This document shows positions 1 through 5,092 of a stretch of 9,531 nucleotides of DNA, piece after piece; position 1 is the first letter of the stretch; the number at the start of each line of letters is the position of its first letter. Origin of the DNA: Acidobacteria bacterium UBA7540 (lineage in GTDB: Bacteria; Acidobacteriota; Terriglobia; UBA7540); assembly GCA_002478145.1 (NCBI GenBank), contig DLMI01000246.1:1-9531 (forward strand), written 5' to 3'. Both the position numbers and the translations under genes were made by a program. The notes beneath the pieces were generated by a model. That model saw nothing but the letters and a program-made list of their open reading frames with translations, did no database searches and had not been told where the DNA came from.

Positions 1-45
1 ATTGGCCGGTTAATACCCGTTTATCGGCGACTTAATTATCGATGA

Positions 46-288
46 TCACTTCGCCCGCGAGTAGGAGTAGGGTCGGTGGTGTAGTCCAAATCGGAAAACG
101 ATTCTGGGCTTGCGAAACCATTGACTCGGTGAGACGCATCTGTAGATGGGAAGAGGACAATTGTTGGGGATTTTGATGTCATCCGGCGAACCTGAGAACG
201 TAGATTCGCAACCTAGTGGGTTGAGGCATTTCAATGTGATTGCCTTTATGTCTTCCAGCCCCATGACCATTTTGTGTTCAATGGTCAT
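46..288 (-). CDS. small Cys-containing protein, possible degenerate zinc ribbon (80 aa)
   Basis: I do not recognise a named family. The reading frame starts with ATG preceded by GAGGTAGG at 8 nt, a good ribosome binding site, and lies 56 nt downstream of the 50-aa gene on the same strand, so it is probably the last gene of the DUF3800 operon. The N-terminal half reads like a short zinc-binding protein: a helix (EHKMVMGLEDIKAITLKC) followed by C21, C27, C44 and C51, with CP at 44-45 as in zinc ribbons. The spacing (C-x5-C and C-x6-C) is not the classical CxxC pair, so metal binding is uncertain or the gene has drifted. The last 25 residues are basic and aromatic (SQWFRKPRIVFRFGLHHRP). No signal peptide or membrane segment is visible. 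Confidence 0.5.
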   Translation of the reverse strand: MTIEHKMVMGLEDIKAITLKCLNPLGCESTFSGSPDDIKIPNNCPLPIYRCVSPSQWFRKPRIVFRFGLHHRPYSYSRAK

Positions 289-344
289 GGAATTAACCTA
301 CCTCAAGACCTTACCCGCTTGTCAATTGGAGAAATCGGGATTTT

Positions 345-497
345 CTATTTGCGGGAGTCTGCTTTCCTGCGCTTCCTCTGTTTCTGCCGCTTCCATTCCT
401 TCTCTCTCGCCTGCAATTCCTTATGAGAAACAGAGAGGATTTTCCCTACTGTAGCGTCGAACCTCTGAAATTTGGTTCTGCTTTCATTGTTGGACAT
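345..497 (-). CDS. 50-aa basic conserved-type small protein, translationally coupled to DUF3800
   Basis: This frame starts at ATG 497 inside the last codons of the DUF3800 gene (14-nt overlap, different frame), an arrangement typical of translational coupling, and ends at TAG 345-347. The product starts MSNNESRTKFQRFDATVGK and continues ILSVSHKELQAREKEWKRQ, then a run of Lys/Arg. From memory, tiny proteins with a FD..VGK.LSV.H.EL..RE.E pattern and a basic tail are common in bacterial accessory regions, often near toxin-like or nuclease-like genes; I cannot name a function. The pattern suggests one short helix plus a nucleic-acid-friendly tail. It could be an antitoxin or accessory partner of the DUF3800 protein, which is inference from the overlap only. 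Confidence 0.65.
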   Translation of the reverse strand: MSNNESRTKFQRFDATVGKILSVSHKELQAREKEWKRQKQRKRRKADSRK

Positions 498-1377
498 CCT
501 TAAATTCCACTTGATTAAGTAACTTCCTAACTAGAGCGCGTCGCTGTTGCTTGATCTCGCTCTTTGTCATTTTACGCTCTGGTATGAATTGACGAGCTAG
601 GGTTCCCTTTGCGAATCTAGAACTCTTAAAAGTCTTGAGCAGTGACTTGGCCATCACAGCTTTGTCGAACCTTCCTATTCTCTCGACATGGCTATGCCAC
701 TCACCTAAGTCCGGTCCCGAGGACTCATGCGCCAACCAGTCTAAAAATATGTCCTTGACTACGCTTGCGAATAAATCCGCCATCTGTAAAGCTGGAGTCT
801 CCTTGTCATCAAGGGGAGCAATTGTCTTCATGGATGTTCCAACGGTGGGATGGTTTTTCTTGGTCGCATAAAATGCGTGTACGATCTTTTCAGAATAAGT
901 GGAGTCGTCCACGATGTAGGCCACGCCAAACCCTTTAGCCTTTTTCCGAACCTCACGAGCAACCTCATACATTACCTGCGTGTATGCTGGAACCGTTTCA
1001 TCTTCGGAGAAAAAGAAACGTGCTTCTGGGAATTCTCGTAGCACTGCCTTGTACTCTGGAACGATCACGCCAGCGCCGAAACCAATCCAATGGGACGGGA
1101 TCAACAAATGCTCAAGATCTTCGCGAACGGCATCGGCTACTTTTTTGGCCGCTTCAAATGAACCACACTTCTTACGGAGATGTTCAAATGCGCCGCGAAC
1201 GCTCTTGCAGTCACTTGCCCGGAAGTATTTGATGCCGTCTTCATCCAGTCGCTTGACCCATTCGTCTTCTAGCGGCCTGTATATTTTTTCATTTGCCAAA
1301 ACCGCAGCAACGCAGAATACATCTTTCTGTTCCTGATCCGAACTTTCATCCATGAATGTGTCCAGGATTTCGGCCAT
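484..1377 (-). CDS. DUF3800 domain protein (RNase H-like fold family), 297 aa
   Basis: The protein shows the DUF3800 layout. A first strand ends in the acidic pair FMDES (D10, E11 from ATG 1377), followed by KYFRASDCKS near residue 55, FFFSEDET near 125, VDDS at 157-160, and the C-terminal signature PALQMADLFASVV with D201. A basic tail (KSEIKQQRRALVRKLL) follows. DUF3800 proteins are thought to have an RNase H-like fold with acidic active-site residues and are frequent in mobile and defence islands; their substrate is not established. I chose ATG 1377 because it leaves only seven residues before the first strand, as usual in the family; its ribosome site (AGGAAAGGTAGG) is 12 nt away. A GTG at 1467 has a closer site (GGAGG, 6 nt) and would add 30 residues (484..1467), so it is a real alternative. 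The gene overlaps the 50-aa gene and follows the 341-aa gene. Confidence 0.85.
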   Translation of the reverse strand: MAEILDTFMDESSDQEQKDVFCVAAVLANEKIYRPLEDEWVKRLDEDGIKYFRASDCKSVRGAFEHLRKKCGSFEAAKKVADAVREDLEHLLIPSHWIGFGAGVIVPEYKAVLREFPEARFFFSEDETVPAYTQVMYEVAREVRKKAKGFGVAYIVDDSTYSEKIVHAFYATKKNHPTVGTSMKTIAPLDDKETPALQMADLFASVVKDIFLDWLAHESSGPDLGEWHSHVERIGRFDKAVMAKSLLKTFKSSRFAKGTLARQFIPERKMTKSEIKQQRRALVRKLLNQVEFKDVQQ

Positions 1378-1429
1378 AACCGCAAAGGACCTACCTTTCC
1401 TGTTATCGGGGAAAGCAATCTTGAACAGC

Positions 1430-1516
1430 TCACTTAAACTGGTATACGCTTCTCGGGCGGAGGTCACCGGCCACCTCCGCGTGGCGGTTTATATTCGACA
1501 CCTCCGCCGTTCTCAT
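1430..1516 (-). CDS. possible 28-aa leader peptide upstream of DUF3800
   Basis: A short frame begins at ATG 1516, preceded by AAAGGGG at 5 nt, and ends at TGA 1430-1432, 52 nt before the ATG chosen for the DUF3800 gene. It begins MRTAEVSNINRHAEVAGDL and contains a duplicated AEV from the repeated GCGGAGGTG sequence. The good ribosome site and the position in the leader suggest a regulatory upstream reading frame, but its length gives no coding statistics and the match could be chance. It overlaps, in another frame, the alternative GTG start at 1467. Confidence 0.3.
   Translation of the reverse strand: MRTAEVSNINRHAEVAGDLRPRSVYQFK
1457..1480 (-). promoter_or_regulatory. hairpin enclosing the ribosome site and GTG of the alternative DUF3800 start
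   Basis: On the minus strand GCGGAGGT and ACCTCCGC form a perfect 8-bp stem with the 8-nt loop GGCCGGTG. The 5' arm contains the Shine-Dalgarno sequence GGAGGT and the loop ends with the GTG at 1467-1465. Folding would therefore hide the ribosome site of the longer DUF3800 start. A further copy of GCGGAGGTG lies about 30 nt upstream (1499-1507). The structure is seen directly; a regulatory role is inferred. Confidence 0.4.
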
Positions 1517-1556
1517 CGTGGCCCCTTTGGGCGGATGAATTAAGTAAATTATTGCC

Positions 1557-2582
1557 CTAATTAGATAAATGGATCGACCGGAAAATGTCTTCGTACTGTT
1601 CGGCACGAGCTTCAGACAATCGTTCCCCGTTGAATGTCACATACTCAAATCGACGGACCAAGTGGGGCAGATTGTTGCGGCGCCACAATTCCCTTGCTAT
1701 GCTTGCCGCGATATCGGCGGCCTGGATTGGGACCGATTCCGTAGAAATCAGCTCCAGCAGCGGCCGCGGCAAATATTCCGGATAAAAGTGCCTGTGACGG
1801 TCAAGTTGGGACAGCACATTAACACGCTGCTCCTCGATCCATCTCAGTGCATGGCTGTGGCCCTCGTCGAACGCATGCGAATGTCCGAGGGCAGAGCTAA
1901 TGAGCCAAGGCGCGGCCATGGGTGAACTAAACGAGTAATCGTCCTGTGCCCGACGAAATTCGTCGATCGCTGGAGTGAACACAGAAGCCGAAGCTGAAAT
2001 GAAATTAGCCACGTCATTTAGCAGCCTGGCCCGACGATGCTCAAAGGGCGTTAGGTCGAATTGGCGCGGCGCCGGAACCTCGAATGGCAAGAGACTCAGA
2101 CCATTAGTACATTCCCACGCCTGGTACTCGATCTTCAGACGTTCGGCTGGAGAGTCGCTAAGCATGCGGGTCGCAACGTATCGGATGGCCGCATGCCGGA
2201 AATGTTCAAGGTTTTTGGTCGACTTATCGAGGCGATTCAGAAAGTCTGAGACCGTGCTCCCCTTGGGAAGATGCCTCTTGAGAGCCTCATGTAGATTTGC
2301 TGCATACGGGCGTGGATCCACAATGTGAATCCGGACCGTGCGCAGGGTCTTAAAGACCCCTTCGCGGTCTGGCTCTGCAAGGGAGAAAAAGGTTCTAATG
2401 GCGGCGTCCTTGAACTCGCCCCGGTTGTGCGGAGTGCGATCCTTCAGAAAAAAATACCAGCTGATTTGATGCTCGCGAATAATCTGCGCATGGATGGAAA
2501 CACGACACCCGACGTGGGGTAGTGAAGTATCATCCGTAAACGAAGCTGCCTCTACCGGCTGCGCTGCATCGCGCAAATGCAT
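1557..2582 (-). CDS. unknown 341-aa protein with a DUF3800-like C-terminal motif
   Basis: I do not recognise a named family. ATG 2582 is preceded by AGGAGG (2593-2598) at 10 nt, which decides it over an ATG 17 codons earlier with no ribosome site. The product is soluble, with no signal peptide or membrane segment, and rich in His/Arg. Near the end it has ESVPIQAADIAASIARELW (QAAD at residues 287-290), which resembles the C-terminal Q.AD helix of DUF3800/RNase H-like proteins such as the next gene (PALQMADLFASVV). An acidic pair TDD lies at residues 16-18 in the N-terminal part. I therefore suspect a divergent member of the same fold, but the first half is too unlike to be sure. It is the first protein gene after the tRNA and precedes the DUF3800 gene on the same strand, so it may be co-transcribed with both. 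Confidence 0.75.
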   Translation of the reverse strand: MHLRDAAQPVEAASFTDDTSLPHVGCRVSIHAQIIREHQISWYFFLKDRTPHNRGEFKDAAIRTFFSLAEPDREGVFKTLRTVRIHIVDPRPYAANLHEALKRHLPKGSTVSDFLNRLDKSTKNLEHFRHAAIRYVATRMLSDSPAERLKIEYQAWECTNGLSLLPFEVPAPRQFDLTPFEHRRARLLNDVANFISASASVFTPAIDEFRRAQDDYSFSSPMAAPWLISSALGHSHAFDEGHSHALRWIEEQRVNVLSQLDRHRHFYPEYLPRPLLELISTESVPIQAADIAASIARELWRRNNLPHLVRRFEYVTFNGERLSEARAEQYEDIFRSIHLSN

Positions 2583-2592
2583 TTGTCGTTTA

Positions 2593-2598
2593 CCTCCT
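2593..2598 (-). promoter_or_regulatory. ribosome binding site AGGAGG of the 341-aa gene
   Basis: AGGAGG on the minus strand lies 10 nt upstream of ATG 2582. It fixes the start of the 341-aa gene and shows that the in-frame ATG at 2633, which lies inside the hairpin region after the tRNA, is not needed. Confidence 0.7.
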
Positions 2599-2609
2599 GC
2601 CTCTAAACC

Positions 2610-2661
2610 CCAAAAACCTCCAGCACTGCGCATCGGAGACGCACTGTGAGGAGGTTTTTGG
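2610..2661 (-). terminator. inverted repeat and T-run directly after the tRNA (terminator- or attenuator-like)
   Basis: CCAAAAACCTCC (2661-2650 on the minus strand) and GGAGGTTTTTGG (2621-2610) are perfect 12-bp complements separated by 28 nt. The downstream arm carries T5, as in a factor-independent terminator, although the loop is long. The first arm begins with the tRNA's own CCA end. Folding would therefore compete with a free 3' end, and the hairpin separates the tRNA from the ribosome site of the 341-aa gene 11 nt further on. It may end tRNA transcription, attenuate entry into the gene, or act as a processing site. Confidence 0.5.
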
Positions 2662-2750
2662 CGGAGAGTAAGGGATTCGGACCCTTGATACCTTTTCAGG
2701 TATGCCAGCTTATCAGGCTGGTGCTTTCAACCGGGCTCAGCCAACTCTGG
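2659..2750 (-). tRNA. class II (Ser-like) tRNA with Ile anticodon GAU, CCA encoded
   Basis: A nearly complete cloverleaf is present. Acceptor 5' strand CCAGAGT pairs with ACTCTCC except C1:C72 and C2:C71. T8 G9 is followed by D-stem GCT/AGC and a 13-nt D-loop with G18G19. The anticodon stem CCAGC/GCTGG is perfect, with loop CTGATAA (T33, anticodon G34 A35 T36, A37). A long variable arm follows (ATACC/GGTAT, loop TGAAAA). T-stem AAGGG/CCCTT has loop TCCGAAT. The discriminator is G73 and CCA is encoded. Tertiary contacts T8-A14, G15-C48, G19-C56 and T54-A58 are possible; position 55 is C instead of T. The long variable arm and G73 are serine-tRNA features, and seryl-tRNA synthetases generally do not read the anticodon, yet GAU reads Ile codons AUC/AUU. 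It could be a mistranslating tRNA, a decoy or tRNA-like regulatory RNA, or a decaying gene. The two C:C mismatches argue for caution. Confidence 0.8.
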
Positions 2751-2762
2751 GGAAAAGCCCCA
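2748..2762 (-). promoter_or_regulatory. leader hairpin overlapping the first bases of the tRNA
   Basis: On the minus strand TGGGG and CCCCA form a 5-bp stem with loop CTTTT. The 3' arm contains C1, C2 and A3 of the tRNA, including the two bases that fail to pair with the acceptor 3' strand. The tRNA 5' end could thus be held in the leader until processing. An overlapping alternative stem AGCCC/GGGCT lies just upstream. Confidence 0.35.
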
Positions 2763-2801
2763 GGAAGGGCTCCTCTCCAGAATCGACTACTATCCTCTTT
2801 C

Positions 2802-2810
2802 ATTATATCA
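2802..2810 (-). promoter_or_regulatory. extended -10 promoter (TGATATAAT) of the tRNA transcript
   Basis: TG-A-TATAAT on the minus strand is a consensus extended -10 element about 51 nt upstream of the tRNA 5' end. No good -35 box is present at the usual distance (GCCGCC), as is acceptable for extended -10 promoters. Directly upstream is the 8-bp palindrome CGATATCG (2811-2818), which could bind a regulator. It would drive the tRNA and, if the hairpin after the tRNA is leaky, the following operon. Confidence 0.55.
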
Positions 2811-3045
2811 CGATATCGAGGTGGGGCGGCAGCCAGTTCGTGCCAGCGCAGCAGAGGGTAGGAGCGGTAAACAGGTCTCCTTAATCCTGCGTTTTGCCGC
2901 ATTTCGGCGTTACCGTGCCCCAAGTGCCTATCGCGCCCCGAGGTGCGTCGACTTGCACATAATTCGCCAGCGTGCGGACGTTGTTTGTGCCCGCGGTCGA
3001 GCCAATGAAAGGCCCCCAAGGAATTTAGAAATTCAAGTCCCCTCC

Positions 3046-3136
3046 TCGCCGCTAGACGGCATAAGCCCTCCGGCGGCGATGCGGAGATTGGGAAGGGGAA
3101 GCCGCGTCGCAAAGCAAGCGCGGACCCGTTTCCCAA
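3046..3136. repeat. two adjacent inverted repeats, possible structured RNA
   Basis: TCGCCGC (3046-3052) pairs with GCGGCGA (3073-3079), with GGC ATAA GCC nested inside the loop. Next to it, TTGGGAA (3088-3094) pairs with TTCCCAA (3130-3136), enclosing CCGCG (3102-3106) with CGCGG (3119-3123). Two neighbouring multi-step hairpins in a non-coding stretch could be a structured RNA or a protein-binding site; the strand is undecided. Confidence 0.35.
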
Positions 3137-3236
3137 GGCCCGCGCTTCTTCCGCCGATAACAACAAAAGGCCGTTGACCTCAAAACAGGCCCCGCCACCA
3201 ATGGATGGTCTTCGGTCACTTTGACTTGCCGGCCTG

Positions 3237-3261
3237 TGGGGCTTGTGCTATCAAAGCCCCA
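3237..3261. repeat. 8-bp hairpin TGGGGCTT/AAGCCCCA
   Basis: A perfect 8-bp inverted repeat with a 9-nt loop lies about 220 nt beyond the stop of the Gp3-like gene. No T-run follows on either strand, so it is not a clear terminator. ACAGGCC (3185-3191) and GGCCTGT (3231-3237) form an adjoining inverted pair. Confidence 0.35.
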
Positions 3262-3299
3262 GGACGAGGTCCGGGATAACTAGGTTCTGCGTATTTGGC

Positions 3300-3332
3300 A
3301 AGGGCCTACTGATCGATTCAGTCCGGACCCTT
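3300..3332 (+). repeat. interrupted hairpin upstream of the plus-strand mini-ORF
   Basis: AAGGG (3300-3304) pairs with CCCTT (3328-3332) and ACTGA (3308-3312) pairs with TCAGT (3318-3322), loop TCGAT. The structure ends 12 nt before the ribosome site GGAGG that precedes ATG 3359, so it could belong to a leader on the plus strand. Confidence 0.3.
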
Positions 3333-3358
3333 CTGAAGAGCCACTCGGAGGTAACACG

Positions 3359-3445
3359 ATGGCGGATAAAGGCCAAGGGTTGAAGCGCCAACACGGATGG
3401 GTGCCATGCCGACGCTCCATTGGGTGGGAATTCAGGTTGGGGTAA
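3359..3445 (+). CDS. possible 28-aa plus-strand mini-ORF with a consensus ribosome site
   Basis: ATG 3359 is preceded by GGAGG at 7 nt, a consensus ribosome site, and the frame closes at TAA 3443-3445. The product begins MADKGQGLKRQHGWVPC and is basic with three Trp, with one Cys. I recognise no family. It lies in the non-coding stretch on the strand opposite to all other genes, and no clear plus-strand promoter precedes it. It may be a small protein, a leader peptide, or chance. Confidence 0.3.
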   Translation: MADKGQGLKRQHGWVPCRRSIGWEFRLG

Positions 3446-3479
3446 GAAGGAACAGTGGCGGGCGGAGGGGGGCTTTCGG

Positions 3480-4811
3480 TCAATGGGCTGTGCCGTTGAG
3501 ATCTGAGGTCAAGAATTCAGCGGCTACGCGCAACTTCGGGACATCAGCCTCCGTCATACGGCCCACGTCGCCGTACTTGAATGCGCCGCCGCTCGCCCAT
3601 TCGACCACTTCAGCGATGGCTTGCTTCTTGGTTGTGGCCACACGGCGTGCCACTGTCAGGAACTCATTGCGGAGTTGGTTGAATCCGGAGGCTGTCGCTG
3701 ACCCGTTACCATTGTTGTGCGCAGGAGGCGAGGCAGCCCCCTCGGCGGGTGGCGTGGCAGATCTATTCCCACCATTCGGGGTCGCGTTGTTTGCAGGGAA
3801 CGAAGGCTTCGCCATCAGCTCTGATGCCGCGGCCCCTTCCACCGGTGGCTTGGCCGATCCGTTTCCCCCACTCGGGGCAGTGCTGTTCTCAGGGGGCGAA
3901 GGCTTCGGCGTTGGCTGCGGCGCGGTAGCGGCGAGGGGTGTATCCGAAGGAGAGCCTGCCGCGGCGCCTTCTGTAGTCACAGAACCATTCGCCGACGCCG
4001 GATAGAACTCCGTTGCGACCTCCGGCGCCTGCTCTTGCTCGTCCTCAACCACCTCAAAGACCTTGCCGCCCGACCCGAGCAGCTTCCGAGTCTCAGCAAA
4101 AAGCCGGGCATTCTCCGTCAGATTAGCGATGAGCTTCCGCATGTCGTCACCTTCAACCTCGAGACTCAGCGCCCAGATGGATGAAGTCTTCTTCCGCTTC
4201 TCTTTACGGTCGAAGTAGGTAGCCTCCTCCGGGCGAACCGTCAGCTTGGCCGTGATCCCGGCCAGCCGACCCCCCGTGAAGGTCTGGATCTCCTGCAAGG
4301 CGGAGTGGATCTGGCGGATGGATCGATACGAGCAGGTGTGGATGCGACAGACGCTCCCCAGCCGCGGGAAGTCCGCCAGCACGAAGCGCAGATCCCCGCC
4401 AGGCTTGCATTGACCGCTCGAAAGCTCCGGGCATCCGCTACCGCACTGGGTCCAAGGCTGGCCGCCAGGTTTCTCAGTCGTGCGCCGGGTAGCCGAGACG
4501 CCGTCACCCCAGCATTTCCGCTCAGTGGCCGTCCACCAAGCGTAGGAGCTGGGGAAGACGTTTTCGATATCGTCGTCGATCAACATAATGTGAAGATCCC
4601 GGCACTGCTCACCGTAGTGCTTGGTCAGTTCCGGGTCAATCTCCCACTCAACCCTGTTGGCCGTCTTCTTCTTGCGCAGGAAGACGAAGTGGTCGAGCTT
4701 GGTGGGATGGTTGCGATCTCCATTGGGTGGCAGCCCGATAGAAACCTTTGTGGATACGGACAGTCGCTGGACTACACGGCCGTCATTGTCATGCGTGACA
4801 CCAATGATCAT
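3480..4811 (-). CDS. phage Gp3 / recombination-directionality-factor-like zinc protein (443 aa)
   Basis: The first 230 residues match what I know as the Gp3-like family (phiC31 gp3-type recombination directionality factor, often annotated as hydrolase or metal-binding protein). Seen are C100-WGDG, C123-x3-C127-P-x7-C135-KPGGDLRFVL, C155 and C160, then RSIRQIHSALQEIQTFTGG and RLAGITAKLTVRPEE. Directionality factors bind a large serine integrase and switch it to excision; no integrase lies in this window. Residues 260-375 are a Pro/Ala/Ser/Gly linker with a 32-residue unit repeated twice (303-334, 335-366). Residues 377-436 form a separate helical C-terminal region ending in LRVAAEFLTSDL, absent from plain gp3. 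ATG 4811 has AAGGAG at 8 nt. It may instead be a replication or recombination accessory protein, since many family members have no tested role. Confidence 0.7.
   Translation of the reverse strand: MIIGVTHDNDGRVVQRLSVSTKVSIGLPPNGDRNHPTKLDHFVFLRKKKTANRVEWEIDPELTKHYGEQCRDLHIMLIDDDIENVFPSSYAWWTATERKCWGDGVSATRRTTEKPGGQPWTQCGSGCPELSSGQCKPGGDLRFVLADFPRLGSVCRIHTCSYRSIRQIHSALQEIQTFTGGRLAGITAKLTVRPEEATYFDRKEKRKKTSSIWALSLEVEGDDMRKLIANLTENARLFAETRKLLGSGGKVFEVVEDEQEQAPEVATEFYPASANGSVTTEGAAAGSPSDTPLAATAPQPTPKPSPPENSTAPSGGNGSAKPPVEGAAASELMAKPSFPANNATPNGGNRSATPPAEGAASPPAHNNGNGSATASGFNQLRNEFLTVARRVATTKKQAIAEVVEWASGGAFKYGDVGRMTEADVPKLRVAAEFLTSDLNGTAH
3714..3905 (-). repeat. 96-bp imperfect tandem duplication coding a linker repeat
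   Basis: Within the Gp3-like gene two 96-bp units (3810-3905 and 3714-3809) encode KPS.P.N...P.GGN.SA.PP.EGAA, identical at 17 of the first 26 residues. The period is a multiple of three, so the frame is kept and linker length can change by slippage or recombination. Confidence 0.6.
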
Positions 4812-5092
4812 ATGTACTTCTCCTTTTCAAGTATGGTTTAGCCGGCACACGGCCTCGCGGGTCGGGAGTAATGGCAGCGTGATACCAAGTCGGGACTCTC
4901 CCACCGAGCTTGCTCTCCGAATGCAGGCCTGGCTTCGAACCTAACCGACACACGGGTGGAGATCTACTACATCGGGCTCCAATTTGGCGAAAAGAGATGT
5001 GAAAGTTTGGATGGGTGAGGCGGGTGATGCTGCGGATGCAGAGCGAGGAGAGCAGTATATAATCCCGCTGGACTCATTTCGAAATGGGTGGC

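Larger units (their letters stand above)
2811..3479. other. 670-bp stretch without a convincing gene, rich in hairpins
   Basis: I find no frame here with clear coding character on either strand. What can be seen is a minus-strand open stretch ending at TAA 2881-2883 whose translation (NNVRTLANYVQVDAPRGA, then IGTWGTVTPKC) looks protein-like but lacks a start and may be a gene remnant. There are also several inverted repeats (3046-3079, 3088-3136, 3237-3261, 3300-3332) and a short plus-strand frame at 3359. It separates the Gp3-like gene from the tRNA promoter. Confidence 0.4.

Noticed and set aside
3032..3054. A second tRNA 3' end on the plus strand (T-loop TTCAAGT, then 5+7 nt, G and CTA).
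   Set aside because: The 5' T-stem strand does not pair, no D arm or anticodon arm is found at a workable distance, and the bases fit better in the TCGCCGC/GCGGCGA hairpin.
2696..3166. 156-codon minus-strand frame overlapping the tRNA and its promoter.
   Set aside because: It runs through the tRNA, its amino acid composition is unnatural, and it has no ribosome site.
3195..3262. Minus-strand peptide VKVTEDHPLVAGPVL resembling the NHPLAGK loop of FKBP/SlyD isomerases.
   Set aside because: Only a few residues agree, the surrounding translation is not protein-like and a stop lies close upstream.
3397..4005. 202-codon plus-strand frame.
   Set aside because: It is the antisense shadow of the low-complexity linker of the Gp3-like gene; no ribosome site precedes it.
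5058..5063. TATAAT on the plus strand as a promoter.
   Set aside because: There is no -35 or TG extension, and it would point into the 3' end of the GIY-YIG gene with no plus-strand gene downstream.
4841..5092. TTCGAAC/TTCGAAG near 4936 as a tRNA T-loop.
   Set aside because: No flanking T-stem pairs on either strand and no acceptor or anticodon arm could be built.
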